Shown: positions 20,715-32,559 of the stretch, piece by piece
Numbering within the stretch: position 1 is the stretch's first letter
Layout of the letters: the number at the start of each line of letters is the position of its first letter
Source: Corythucha ciliata
Lineage: Eukaryota; Arthropoda; Insecta; Hemiptera; Tingidae
NCBI GenBank assembly: GCA_038030265.1
Contig: CM075941.1
Location: 48,112,164-48,176,163 of the forward strand
Direction: 5' to 3'
Length of the DNA stretch: 64,000 nucleotides
Position numbers and translations under genes: made by a program
The notes under the pieces: generated by a model
The model's input: the letters and a program-made list of their open reading frames with translations, nothing else
What the model was told of the DNA's origin: nothing
Database searches by the model: none

Positions 20715-21243
20715 TATCGTTGTACAGCCTGCAGCTGCGCAACACATGCTCGGTGGTCTCCTCCTGCTCACCACAGGAGCAATAAGGAGAGTCCTGCCGC
20801 CAGAAAAACCAGAGCTTTCCATTGAACGAGCTATGCCCGGTCAGGACCGATGTGGTGGCATGCTCAAGGGTAAAAAGGGTAAACCACTTGGCATGCCCCA
20901 GCCGAGTCCGGACGTGAGACATGAACCCCAACAACCGGCGTCCTGTGCCACAGCCAGCCCAGCGCTCCTGCCAAGCCTCAATCACTACTTGATCGAGCAG
21001 GCGCAGCCCCCGGCCCCCGATGTGCTCGGCCCAGTCGCTCAGACACCAAACCAGCTCCAGGTCATCCTGGGCTAGACGGCGCCTGTGAACCCACGCATCG
21101 AGCAGGAGGTCGGCCGGGGGGGGCGGGGGTCCCGACCAAGACCTGCAGAGCGTCTGAGCTAACAGTCCAGCAGTGGGGGGAAAGGGGTCCGCGCCGGACG
21201 ACCCGGCCTTAGCCGGCACCCGGCGGGCGTATGACCGTCGCAC
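20715..21243 (-). pseudogene. 3' end of an R1/I-like LINE (C-terminal cysteine-histidine domain)
   Basis: The minus-strand frame contains VLTGHSSFNGKLWFFWRQDS followed by PYCSCGEQEETTEHVLRSC. This is the conserved C-terminal region found after the RT and RNase H domains in R1- and I-type LINEs: an LTGHG-like motif, then CxC...H...C, probably a zinc-binding module. Upstream residues (AWQERWAGCGTGRRL, RTRLGHAKWF) also fit. No reverse transcriptase is present, so only the tail remains. It is bounded by the 16-bp tandem repeat at its lower end. The exact clade is uncertain. Confidence 0.75.
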
Positions 21244-21434
21244 GCCTGGCTGAAGCGCAGGGGGCTAGGGTCGGACATGCTAGGGGCAGAGCCATTGCCT
21301 CTGTCCGGATCGGAAACCGAGTAGGATTACCTTCACTGCTCGATAAGGCCCGTGGTGCGCTCCCCTCTGGGTGGGAACCAACATCCTCAGCCCCGCAGCC
21401 CATCTCCAAGTGGTCCACAGTGGCAGTGATGTGG

Positions 21435-21552
21435 TCTTGTGAGACCAAGACCAAGGCGGTCTTGGTCTTGGTCTTGCATAGGCAAGGGCGGTCTTGGTCT
21501 TGCAGTGAAATCCTGGTCTTGGTCTTGCGGCCATGGTCTTGGTCTTGCAAAA
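21435..21552. repeat. GGTCTT-rich repeat
   Basis: Reads GAGACCAAGACCAAGGCGGT and then repeated GGTCTTGGTCTTGCA blocks separated by unrelated short sequences. A single further block lies at 21878-21903. The inverted GACCAAGACC / GGTCTTGGTC pairs could form a stem. These may be ends of a DNA element; no target duplication was identified. Confidence 0.55.
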
Positions 21553-22059
21553 TGTACGCAATGTATGCATCGCGATTAAAATCGAGTGTTATAGTTATGT
21601 AAATGCATGAATCAGAGTAGAAAATAATTAACTTTCAGATTTAATGATGTATTGAGGGGTTTAAAGCTGAAGCTGGTCCGCGCAAGCGCAGGGGACAGGA
21701 GAGGGTGTAATGCTGATGCTGTTCGCAAACTTTTCCAAGAAAAAAGGTAATGTCGGAAAGAAACAAGCAAGATTGTTAATAAAATGCGAAACAACGAAAT
21801 TATGTCATGATTGAGGGTCAAAGGACCGATTTTTCTTGGGCCTCTTTCGGAGTGAAACAGATGTTGATGGTCTCGCAAGACTGTGGTCTTGGTCTTGCAT
21901 GCAAGACGTGCTGGTCACTAGCCGTGGCAAAGCAGTTAGGGGTCGAGAGATGGGGCTTACTACTCTGTTGGGAACTTTCCGGACCAAAAATGAGGCGCAG
22001 GCCAGGTAAGACCCGGGGACGGGTGAGGTGCTGGCCGAATCTTAAGGAATCTCGGCAGA

Positions 22060-22150
22060 GAGCATTTTGGAATTCGTGCATTTTGTGGTTAGAGCATTTT
22101 GTGGATAGAGAAGTTTTTGGTTGGAGCATTTTGTGGTAAGAGCACTGTTT
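22060..22150. repeat. 16-17-bp tandem repeat, second patch
   Basis: Units GCATTTTGTGGTTAGA and GCATTTTGTGGATAGA, the same family as 20560-20710. The two patches flank the LINE tail and the GGTCTT region. Confidence 0.6.
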
Positions 22151-22266
22151 CGTGGAACGACTGAAACGCAAAAACATAATTTATAGGAAAACTAGTCCTG
22201 TGGGTTCAGAGCGTCTTCCCCGAAACAACGGTGGGATTTCGTACCTTGAACGCCCTTTTTCCTATT

Positions 22267-24110
22267 TTACTTCAAACTCCCAGAATGGAACGAACGAAAA
22301 TGAATGAACCGACCAGAGTATGTAGGCTTCGAGTAATGCTCAAAAACAAGTCGCAAATCCGGCTCCCGACGAATGAAGACATCAAGGAAAGGCAGTCCAA
22401 GATCTTTCTCTCTTTCAACAGTGAAAATCAATTTCCCCGCGGCAGGGACAGGTTGTTAAACCTGTTCAGAAGGGCATCTATTTTTGACTCATGTACAAGA
22501 AAAAGGGAATCATCCACGTACTTGCCAGCAAAAGGAACAGAACCGTCAAAATCTCGCAAAACATCCTCGAAGCACATATCCATGACCAAGTCCGCAAGCG
22601 CCGAAGACAGCGGGTGACCCCATCGGAAGTCCTGCCTGCTGGCACCAAAACCCGTCATACTTGAAATACGCATTTTCTAGGAGAAATCGAACGACGCGAC
22701 GAAACGTGAAACAGTCCAAATTCGGAACCGAACTAGCAATCTTTTTCCAATACCGCTCCACACCCCCAAGGGCAAGATCATGCGGAATGGATGTATACAT
22801 GGACTCCACATCGAAGGAAACTAAGACAAAATCTTTCTTAGGTACAATTCCCGCAAGCCGCTGCTTTAATTCAAAAGAATTCCTCACCCTATATTGAGAA
22901 CTTGTAGTGACAGGTCGGAGGATTCCACTGGCCCATCTACCTAAGTTGGAGAAAGGCGACTGAACGCACGATACGATTGGTCTCAGCTTCATCCGGTCAT
23001 CCTTATGAATCTTCGGGCATCCATAAATCCGAGGCGGAACCGAACAATGCGTGGTGAGCTTCTTTTTCTGCACCCCCGTGATCGTGCCATCTTGGAAGAG
23101 CCGGTCCACCAGTTGGTTGGATTCTCGCTCAATCCGAGCTGTAGGATCCTTGCTTATTGCTTTATACGTATCACCTTCATTAAGCATGGTGCTAAGTCGC
23201 TCCTCATACTTCACCCTCTCAACAACGACGGTCACAGCTCCTTTGTCCGCCTGAGTGACTATCAAATCCGCGTTCTCCCTAAAAAACCTTTTAGTACGGG
23301 ATAATTTTTCCCTATACTCAAGCAGGAAACCAGAAACACGATCTACCTGTTGACCCAGATGGGAAGGATTTCCATCAACTTGCCGTCGCAGATTGTACAC
23401 CATCTCTCCACGAAGCGCATTCCTTTCACCTTCGGAGACCTCCAGCGACGAGAAAATGTCCTCAGCATCCGCACAAAATTGGATGAACGGAAAAGCCTTT
23501 GCCTCCGGTTGAGCACAAAAATCAGGTCCAAGGGCTAAAACGTCACATACATACTCAGGAAGAACTGATTCACTGAGATTTACTAACCACCTCGAAGCGT
23601 CCTTACCGTCAGGCCTTTCTACCATCGCTTCATCGTCAAACCTCCGCTGCGTTACACTAGAAGGGCGACCCTCAGGTCCCGCCGGGTGCGCCGCTGTACC
23701 GTTTGTAGTCCGCGAGCTGCGTCCTTCACGTCTTAAATTGTCAAATTTCTTAGCAAATGTATCTGCATACATTGCGGTCACAAACTGGACAAAGTCTTCA
23801 ATCATCCCCAAGACATGTTCGCGTCGTTCAAGGGGAACCATGGAGGATCCATATTCCGCGGCGATCCTGTCACATTCCCGATTAAATTTAGTCCAGAGCC
23901 ACATTTTGTTTTTAATCTCCAAGCGTAAGCATTTCAGACGAAACTCATCAATCATAGTAGCAAAACGGTCGTGGTACGGGGAGTCATGCTGCGGGATAAA
24001 AGTAGAAAGCTGTTCACATGCTGAACGTAAATGATGAGGGAAAACGCCTGCATTCTTACATCGGACCAGGAAATTCTACAACCTTTACAATTAAATTTAG
24101 CGCTGTTTTC
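22267..24110 (-). pseudogene. Penelope-like element reverse transcriptase, no GIY-YIG endonuclease
   Basis: Minus-strand reading starts with NFLVRCKNAGVFPHHL (near 24075), a typical Penelope N-terminal block, and continues open from about 24035 to 22612. Motifs in order: IVTQADKGAVTVVVE, PRIYGCPKIHK with LRPIVS, VLVSFDVESMYTSIP (catalytic Asp) and QQAGLPMGSP. A frameshift follows at ~22612, then YVDDSLFLV (catalytic Asp pair). A second shift at ~22435 leads to LGLPFLDVFIRR and SKPTYSGRFIHF. The reading ends at a stop at 22267-22269. The C-terminal GIY-YIG endonuclease of canonical Penelope elements is absent, by truncation or by lineage. At least two frameshifts make it inactive. Confidence 0.88.
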
Positions 24111-24159
24111 AATTTTCTTGATGCGCTCGGCCATCTCTACATATTTACCAGCTTGATCA

Positions 24160-25480
24160 TCAAGTTTCTTCAGAATTAGGGAGAAATAATTCCTCAGTAG
24201 ATTTGTTTTTTATCCCCGAATCAGGATTTTTTACGGCGTCCGCAAAGGTGCTCCGGGCTTTGACGTTCTCCGTATCGGCTCGTGCGCTAGGACGAGGAGA
24301 TTTGAAGTTGCCCCGTGGATTTTTTGGCTTATCCCGGATTTTCTGCAATTCCTTTGCTACTTCGCATCCCCTGTAGCTTGCAGGGTGGTGACCACGGCAA
24401 TTTACACACTTGGGAGGAAGGTGTCTATCCAATGTGCAATCTTTCGTGTTGTTGTGCTTACCATCACACTTTACGCATCTTGCTTCCATTTTGCAATATC
24501 TTTGCGTATGGTTGAAACCTTGGCAGTTTTTACACTGCGGGATCGCTTTCGAAGTCCTCCTCAATGGTTCAATTTTAACTTTAACATTAAGGGTAGATTG
24601 AATATTGTGAATATTTTCTACTTTCTCATTGTTGTCGAATACAAGCATGAAAAGCGGCAGAGAATGTTTCAAAATAGAGACCTCACCACGTTCGTCAATG
24701 TCTTTCTCTTTTTTGATGAGATTTACAGCTTCTAGAACTTTTGGCCCTTTGGCCTCGAGGTCTTCGATAATATCCTTAGCAGGGCACGAGGGGTGTAGGC
24801 CTCTTGCTATTACTCTGATGGGTCGGTTATGTTTGTTCTCAAACGAATACCATTGAACTTTATCATCGTTCAATTCTTGCGTTAAATTCCTAAACGGTTC
24901 TTCTCTGAAAACATTTATTTTCCAAACATTATTCCTCAATGAGGTCACCTTCCATTGTTCATTATCATTAATAACTGCCGTAATAATTCAACGGAGGTCA
25001 GAATAGTCTTTCAACCCACTAACGTTGATGGGTGGAGGGGCAGGTTGCTTTTTACCTTGCATAATCGGAGTTTTCTTTCCTTCTGGAGTTCTGTCCTCAA
25101 TTTCCGGCGATGATTCCGCTTTTCTTTTCTTGCATTCTTTTTTATTATTATTTTTTTTTTTGAGAATCCAATTTGTCTCTCGCTCAAGATCCTCCTCATC
25201 GGTGCAGTATTCATTTCTGCTGGGCTGGATCACTTCAGCCTGTCCACCAGTAGGCTTAGTATTCACTCTAGCTTTGGTGTTTTGATCCACCAGTGTTAGA
25301 TGTTCGCACAACGATAAAATAATGTTGTACAGCTCGCCAGAAGCTACATTTATATTTTCGTCCTGCATTCTAAACGCTGCAGTTAGTTGCACGATGCTGC
25401 ACTACTGCAAGTTCAGTTTTTTCAACCAATTCCTCGACCGCTCCCGCGGAGGAACAACCGGTGTTCTCCTCACCATCCAC
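24160..25480 (-). pseudogene. Jockey-clade LINE ORF1 (gag-like, three zinc knuckles)
   Basis: Nucleic-acid-binding ORF1 protein of a Jockey-type LINE. In the C-terminal half are three consecutive zinc knuckles: CKNCQGFNHTQRYC, CVKCDGKHNNTKDC and CVNCRGHHPASYRGC. They are preceded by a PRE_C2HC-like region (VIARGLHPSCPAKDIIEDLE). The N-terminal part (25392-24991) is in the same frame and separated only by a TGA at 24988-24990. A one-base shift near 25393 connects to further upstream coding sequence (ENTGCSSAGAVEELVEK). A basic lysine-rich run lies around 25120-25170. ORF2 does not follow; the Penelope RT on the same strand lies directly downstream. Confidence 0.85.
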
Positions 25481-25486
25481 AGGGCT

Positions 25487-25652
25487 GGGCAGTAATTGAA
25501 TTACATGTAATTGATTTACGTAATTCAATTACAATTAGTAATTGGTAATTTGTAATTGATAACAACACGTCATTGTAATTGATAATTTGTAATTAAAAGC
25601 ACTTTTTCGAAGTAATTTGTAATTAACAATTACCAATTACATATCCATCCAG
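25487..25652 (+). repeat. AATTAC-rich element, copy 1
   Basis: Begins CAGGGCTGGGCAGTAATTGA, and the interior is dominated by GTAATTTGTAATTAAT-like words. A related sequence lies at 30385-30545 in the opposite orientation, ending GCTGTAATTTGCCCACCCCT. Short elements of this design are non-autonomous DNA transposons in many insects; that class assignment is inference. Confidence 0.6.
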
Positions 25653-25654
25653 CC

Positions 25655-28037
25655 AATATTACTTCTACAATTTTGTCTGACATGCTTGACCTTCTCGATT
25701 CCTTTGGACTGAATCTGACTCTACGGCAGGTGACTTGTATTGACAATGTCGCTTCATCTCTTCCTAGTAATTCCTGTTTCTCCCAAATCTGTCCTTTTCT
25801 TCATTCGGACCATCTTGGGATAATTTTCTCGTTCAATCTTGCGCTGAGAGACGCAGCACCACCTATCTCGCTCTGTTTTCGGTCCCTTAGTGACTTTAAC
25901 GTTTCGGAGTTTCGAGAGAGATTAAAGTCAATCAATTGGTTGGTCATGTATGCACTCAATGACCCAGATGAGCAAGCAGTCTTCATTGTCCGCTTGTTGG
26001 CTTGTAGCTTGGAGGAATGTTTTCCGGTTATTCGGAAAAAAAGAATCACTCCGGTGAAAAAGAAGAATCCCTGGTACACTCTCGAACTTCTAGCATTGAA
26101 GACTAAATGCATTCGTCTCTTCGAGCTTTCGTCATGGGACAACAGAGCAAAAGATGTGCCTATAAGAAAACGAAAAGTCTCTACAGAAGTCTAGTGAGAG
26201 AAGCCAAACTGGGCTATTTCAGTGATCGGGTCCTCACGGAGGGGAGGCAGGCTCGAACACTTTGGAGATTGATAAGAGAGGAGGCCGGCCAGAGCCGACA
26301 TGAAAATGCCGATTACCACGGTATAACCGCAGAGGAATTCAATGCGTCTTTCCTTGACACAGTGGAGAAACTGTGCAGCGGGGATAGCAAGGATATCCCG
26401 AGGGCAGACTGGAGGGGCTTTTTTCGCTTGGGTAAAACAGATCCTCAGCCATTCAAGTTCAGTAGAGTCACTGTGGAGGAGGTGCACAAAGCGCTTCGCT
26501 CTTTGAAGCCATCTCGTTGCGAGGACATATTTGGCATGAACAGCATTGTTGAGAGCAGTAGCTGATCTGATATGTGAGCTTTTGTCTCACGTTTTCAACG
26601 AATGTATTTCTGCTGGCATTTTTCCACTGTATTTCAAGTACTCAAAAGTCCGCCTAATTTATAAGAAAGGGGATCCCAGCCTACCAGCGAACTATCGGCC
26701 GATAGCAATATTGCCATACTTGGGGAGGGTGTTAGAGTCATTCCTGCGAAGGGATATTGCCATGTTCCTTGAGGCCAACAAAATTTATTCCGACTGCCTG
26801 CATGGCTTCCGGGCTGGTAGGGGAACAGTCACGGCTGGTATTCAGCTCGTTAATGACTGCCTCCAGGGGCTTGAAGCATGTGGGCGCTCCCTCGTCATGT
26901 CGTTTGACATGACAAGGGCGTTCGACGTCATACCTCATGACATTCTTTGCCGGAAGCTGGAGGGTTACGGTTTCCAGTCTTCCATGGATGGCTCTCTTCG
27001 CCTAATAAAATCATATTTGTCGGATCGCTACCAGACAGTCTCCACTGGATCCGAGGTATCGTCTGTTCGTCCGGTCCTACACGATGTTCCGCAGGGCTCC
27101 CACTTGGGGCCGGACTTGTGTGCTGTTTTCAACAATGACTTACCGGCTAGCCTGCCTCGATTTGCGCAACTCCAGAATTGCTACATATATGCAGACGACG
27201 TCTCGGTGCAATTTGCGCTCCCTGATAGTGACTCGGCCCCCCATTTGGCCTCCCAATGTTCGGAGTTTTTAGAGGCATGGTGTGGCGCAAATAAGCTCAT
27301 CCTCAATTCTGGCAAGACCCAGTGCCTGGAGGTGACATCAGCGTCGTCGGTGGCGCATTCTCCGCAGGAGCCGCTCAACTTCCTGGGATTCAAACTGGAT
27401 AGCAGACTCAATTGGGAACACCACATTGACATGGTCTGCGGAAAGCTCTCTCGCAGTCTATTTTTGTTGCGGCGACTCAGGGGCTCTGTGTCGGAGGTTG
27501 CGCTGAGAACACTTTCACTGCCATCTTCTTTATGGGGTTCTGCTTTAGGGCGCTTCATGTCGGGCTGGTCGCGCCTTTCAGCTTCAGAAGCGTGCTGTGA
27601 GGCTTCTTGCGGGTTTGAGGCCAAGGGACTCGTGTAGAGAGGCTTTCACTGCTCTTGGGATACTCACCCTCACTTCTGCTTTTGCCCTCCAAGTTTTGAA
27701 TTACGTGAAGTCTAGCTCACAACTGTTCAAGTCACACTCGGGTGTCCATGTCCATTCGACGCGGAACGCCTACAAGATCTTAATGAAGATCTTTCACCAA
27801 CTTAGGATTGATCTCTATAACATGCTGCCTGGATCAGTAGCGCAGCAGCCTCCGAAAGCATTCAACAGGAAGCTTAAAGGGCTGTTTCTTGCAAAGGCAT
27901 GCTACTCCGTGAATGAGGTGAAGGACGCTCTCTGCTCTTGGAAGACTCTGTCTCTGTGACTTTAAATGTTGCCACTTGGCGTTGTAATGCCCGTTTGGGT
28001 CTCTACAATAAATCAGTTTATTATTATTGTTATTATT
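25655..28037 (+). pseudogene. LINE-2 (Jockey/CR1-like): endonuclease end, RT and 3' tail
   Basis: Plus-strand non-LTR retrotransposon truncated at its 5' end next to the AATTAC element. It opens within the endonuclease domain; FLHSDHLGIIFSF holds the conserved SDH motif. Frames shift near 26140, 26555 and 27570. RT motifs: VRLIYKKGDPSLPANYRPIA, MSFDMTRAFDVI, DVPQGSHLGPDL, the catalytic YIYADDVSVQF and FLGFKLDSRLNW. The C-terminus at 27597-27959 (RLLAGLRPRDSCREAF ... AFNRKLKGLFLAKACYSV) ends in a TGA. A 3' UTR of ~60 bp ends in a TTA/TTG microsatellite (28016-28037), the tail style of CR1/Jockey relatives. Not functional. Confidence 0.87.
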
Positions 28038-28380
28038 AAAAAACTCAGCGGGTACTATTTCGCGCCTTACATGGAGCTTTTGGAGGAGTTTTTGCATGAA
28101 ATTCTCTGAAAAAAAAGAGTTTCAAAGCAATTATGACACGAGCGATATCCTCGAGCTTAGGGTTGCCAATTTGAAATTTGAGGAAAACGGTACAAAAGTT
28201 TCAAAGATCAAAACCCCAAACCAGATTTGTCTTTGGGGGGGGGGGGGGAGGATCAGATTGAAATCTCGTAAGGTTGAAAGGAGGCGGGTAATTTCACATT
28301 TTAGTCATCATTCCACCCAGCCAGCACACTCTTGAATCTGGACATCTTGCTGGACTCATCATAGCCTCAATCTCTCAGTT
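28038..28380. other. Non-coding stretch with poly-G
   Basis: No gene recognised. A run of 13 G lies near 28236-28248. Confidence 0.4.
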
Positions 28381-30120
28381 AAGGGCGATTTTTGGACTCT
28401 ACTCGCAAATTAGCGCTTTTCTCAATTTTGGCCGAGTGTAACGTTCTTCTCAATTCCAGCCGCAGATTAGCGGTTTTGCCCCACCCCCTTCCATAGCCAT
28501 GAATTTGCGCATTTTCTCAACTTTGGCAGCAAAGTATCGTTTTTATCCTGAGAGCGATGTTTCTTAGTTATCCACGTTTTCCTCAATTTCAGCAGCATAT
28601 TACCGATTTTTTAATCTTTTTACCAGGGGATTAGCACTTTTCTCAGTTTCAGCTGGAAATTGACGTTTTTCTTTAGTTTTTTCCTCAATATTAGCCGCAA
28701 AATAGGGGGACTTATCACGAATTACGATGTTTTTGTTTCACCATATGTACGCAATGCATGAGCGATTTTCCTCAGTTTACTCGGGAATTAGCGGTTTCTT
28801 CACCTATTGCCACAAATTGGTTTTTTTTTTTTTCAATTTCAGCCTGTAAAGCTGCCTTCAGAATCCGCAAATTGGCGTATATTCAGTTTTTGGTGCAAAC
28901 AAGAATTTTTCGAATTAGCGCTTTTTTTTTTAAATTGTAGCGGTGACGTGTCGTGGCGTTTCAAACCTGTGAATTAGCGAATTTTCTCAATTTCAGTCAC
29001 AAATTGGCATCTGGCGCAATTTCAGCTGTAAATTGGCGATTTTTTCCATTCTTAGCCGCGAATTAGCAATTTTCTCAATTTTTAGGCTTAAAATTAACCT
29101 TTCTCTTAATTTTGACCAGGCTGATTATTTTATTTTCTAAATATTACCCGCAAATTAGCCGGTATTCACATTATACCATCGCATTAGCAATTTTATAAAA
29201 CTTTTATAGATATAGATTATTGCTTCTTTTCAGTTCTAGCCGTGAATTAGCGTAATTTTCAACATTGTACTATTGCCATGCATGAATTTGCCATTTTTCT
29301 GATTTTAGCCACAAAAATGCCTTCAGAAGGTACGAATTTATATTATAAACGTATTTTTTTTTTCAAACCAAAAAATGTTCATCTATCCATCATTTTCTGT
29401 CAAAAAATCATTATTTTTAAATCATAAATTTCACGACACTTAATTCGTGAATTATTGATGTTTCTCAATTTTAAGCGAATTTTCGCTTTTTCTAAATTTT
29501 AGCAGCGTGGTAGCATCTCCATGCAACCCGTGCATTATCTACTGAATTTTTTCAATTTTTGCCAAGAATCGGCGTTTGACTCAATTTAAAGTCGCAAATT
29601 AACAATTTTTCCCATTTTTAACTGAGAATTAGCACTTTTCCCCCAATTTGAAGTGAGAATTAACGTTTTTCTTAATTTTAGCTGCGCTAATTGGTGATTT
29701 TTTCAATTTTTGCCGCGAATTAGTGGTTTTGTTCATTTTGTATCCGCGAATTAACGTTTTTCCATAACTCTATATCTGCAAATTGCAAATTAGCGATTTT
29801 CCCCAATTTTAGTGTGAAATAGCGTTTTGTGCTAATTTTGCGTCCATTCAGCATCCTATTCCCTTTTTCATACGCGAATGGGCGATTTTACGCCATTTCA
29901 GTTGTAAATTTGCCATTTTTGGCCAATTTTAACCTGAAAGCGTCTTTTATTTGTCAATATCATAGCGGGTTTTCTCAACTTTACACAAAACTTTTTGCGT
30001 TGATTTTCACAATTTATTCGTAGAATGGCCTCCATGTACCGGGAATCAGCGATTTTTTTCTTAATTTTAGTCTGGACGTTGCATCGCGAGACCACGAATC
30101 AGCCATTAGCGAATTAGCCA
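28380..30120. repeat. Satellite A array
   Basis: About 1.7 kb of diverged ~30-bp units (TTAGCCGCGAATTAGC plus T-rich spacer), same family as 720-3700. Identity between adjacent units is low, indicating an old array. No gene inside. Confidence 0.78.
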
Positions 30121-30384
30121 AATTAGCAAACCATGACTATCCGGGGTTCCCCGTGACCGTTCGCAGGCTGGGATGTGGGGCAAAATTAGCCAAATTAGCT
30201 AATTTGACCCCGGACATTTCGCAACCCTACTCATGCGACGCGTTTGGCATCTTGGGACTATGCTGTTCCTGCTTCCTACCTCAAAGATCTGTTCTGACGT
30301 TCGATTGTTGGCTGGACGCACTAAAAAAATGACAGTGAAGAAGAGCCAGACGCTTGCGTGTTCCACATATCCAGCTCTTGGGTA
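30121..30384. other. Non-coding stretch with a duplicated AAATTAGC patch
   Basis: TTAGCGAATTAGCCAAATTAGC near 30103 and CAAAATTAGCCAAATTAGCT near 30181 are a local duplication, separated by GC-rich sequence. Otherwise unremarkable. Confidence 0.4.
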
Positions 30385-30545
30385 ATTGGTAATTGAAAAA
30401 GTAATTCAATTACAGTAATTGTAATTTGTAATTATTCGTGGAAGTGAAAAGTAATTGGTAATTTGTAATTAATCCGATTTTTTGGAAGTAATTTGTAATT
30501 TGTAATTAATTACTCAAAAAGCTGTAATTTGCCCACCCCTGACCA
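30385..30545 (-). repeat. AATTAC-rich element, copy 2 (inverted)
   Basis: Same family as 25487-25652 but reversed: it ends at TTTGCCCACCCCTG. The interior repeats GTAATTTGTAATTAATTAC. Together the two copies bracket LINE-2 and a satellite block. Confidence 0.6.
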
Positions 30546-30599
30546 TCCATCACAACAGAATGCAGGTCACCAGTCACCACCACACCATGTTTAACTATT

Positions 30600-32490
30600 A
30601 CACAATGCTGTTTAACTTTCTTGGTAGCTCCGAACGATGTTAACTGTTCGAAGGTTCGCGCAAGACTTCACAAGACTGGCATGACTTCATTATCGGAGGT
30701 GACTTTAATGCGAAACACCAATACTGGGGATCAAGAATCCAGAATCCGAAAGGAAGACAACTTTTTGAGGCTGGAAGAGAAGCGCACTGTGAGTTCCATT
30801 CAGGAGGAAAACCGACCTACTGGCCTAAGGATTTGAATAAAACACCGGACCTTATTGACTTCTTCATTTTGAAGGGCTTGTCATCAAATTACATAAACAC
30901 TGAGGGCGACGAAAACTTGTTATCCGATCACTCGGCGGTAGTCATGACAGTTAGTGAATCGATAATAATGAAAGAAGAATCAGAAAGACTCACGAATAGG
31001 CGAACCAATTGGGGCATGTTCAAGGAGATTGTGAACGCCAAAGTCGACTTATCAATAAGTCTGGAAACGCCTGCCCAGTTAGAGAAAGAGGTGCATACCT
31101 TTGTGCAAACCTTACAAGAGGCGGCTTGGAGTAGTACGCCGAGTAATAATCCCAATCACAAGCGGTGGTCCAGCTATCCTGTGGAAGTACGGGAAATGGT
31201 TCAAGCGAAAAGGCGGGCACGTAAAATATGGCCAAGGAATCGATCAACAGAAAATAAGATGAAATTGAACAAGCTTTGTAACCAGCTGAAAGCGCTTATA
31301 AGGCATGTAAAGAACGAAGAATTTTCGGCGTACCTCGAAGGCTTGACACCAGAAAAATGCACAGAATACTCGCTGTGGAAAGCGACAAAGAGCCTCAAGC
31401 GGCCAAAAGTGCCTATACCACCCATTCGAACTGGTGAAGGAACATGGGCTAGGAGCGCAAAGGAAAAAGTGCAGGTACTTGCAGATCATCTGGAAAGAAC
31501 CTTCCAGCCCTATCCACGGCAGTCAGCAAACGAATGTGTATCTTACGTACCCAACAAGGACAACAGGGAAATTCGGCCAGTAGTGATCAAAGAACTAAGG
31601 ACGGAAATTATGACCAACCTCAGTACGAAAAAATCCCCCGGCTATGACTTGATAACAGCCAGGATAATGCGGGAGCTGCCCGAAAGGGGACTTAGGAAGC
31701 TACTGTATTTAATCAACGCAGCCTTACGCCTCAAGTACGTCCCCCGGCAATGGAAAGTAGCTGAAGTTATAATGATAGCGAAGCCGGGAAAGCCAGCTAA
31801 TGAAGTGAAGTAGTATCGACCCATTTCACTTCTCCCTACAGTCTCGAAACTTTTTTAGAAACTCCTCCTGAAAAGACTAAGGCTTATTCTAGAAGAAAAA
31901 CGAATCATACCATCCCATCAGTTTGGATTCAGAGAACAACACTCCACAATAGATAAGGTCCATCGGATAGTGAATGCTGTGGAGTCTACTCTGGAAGAAA
32001 AGAAAATCTGTTCGGCTGTCTTTTTGGACGTAGCTCAAGCGTTTGATAAAGTTTGGGCACAAGGGGCTTGAGTTCAAGTTGAATAAACTCCTTCCGAAAA
32101 AATTCTACGAAATTCTGAAATCTTATTTATGCGGTAGACACTTCCGAGTGATACACGAGGGTGAATATTCGCGGTTGCGTAAAATTTCGGCTGGAGTACC
32201 TCAAGGAAGCGTCCTTGGACCAGTGCTTTACCTATTGTACACGAGTGACCTACCCGTGAGAGAGGACTCAATCATTGCAACGTTTGCGACGGCACAGCTC
32301 TTCTTACAGTCGGAAATGATGTTGAAGAGGCTACTAGCAAAATGCAAACCGCGGTAGAAGAAGTAAACACCTGGACAAAAAAGTGAGAATAAAACTCAAC
32401 GAGGAGAAATCTGTTCATTAAACTTTACAAATCGCAAGACCAGCCCAATCCCTGTGCAACTCAATGAGAAAATAATACCATTGGGAGGAT
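30600..32490 (+). pseudogene. LINE-3 (Jockey clade): endonuclease and RT, catalytic box lost
   Basis: The endonuclease end is clear: HDFIIGGDFNAKHQYWGSR, KTPDLIDFFI and LLSDHSAVVMT. An open frame then runs to 31813, with ITARIMRELPERGLRKLLYL and WKVAEVIMIAKPGKP. A TAG at 31811-31813 and another near 31856 interrupt the frame, which continues with YRPISLLPTVSKLF, HQFGFREQHSTIDKVHRI and SAVFLDVAQAFDKVW. A frameshift near 32055 leads to SAGVPQGSVLGPVLYLLYTS. The catalytic FADD box that should follow is deleted, the sequence passing from TFA to TA. Similarity fades by 32490 with no 3' tail. Dead copy. Confidence 0.87.
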
Positions 32491-32559
32491 GCTGTCGAAA
32501 GGGGAAGGGTTTCGATTATACCTCTCTCTCCCCCTGAGATAGGTCCTACAGACAGTGTA

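Noticed and set aside
21231..21602. Frame with LVLVLH and WSWSCK repeats
   Set aside because: Direct consequence of GGTCTTGGTCTT repeats.
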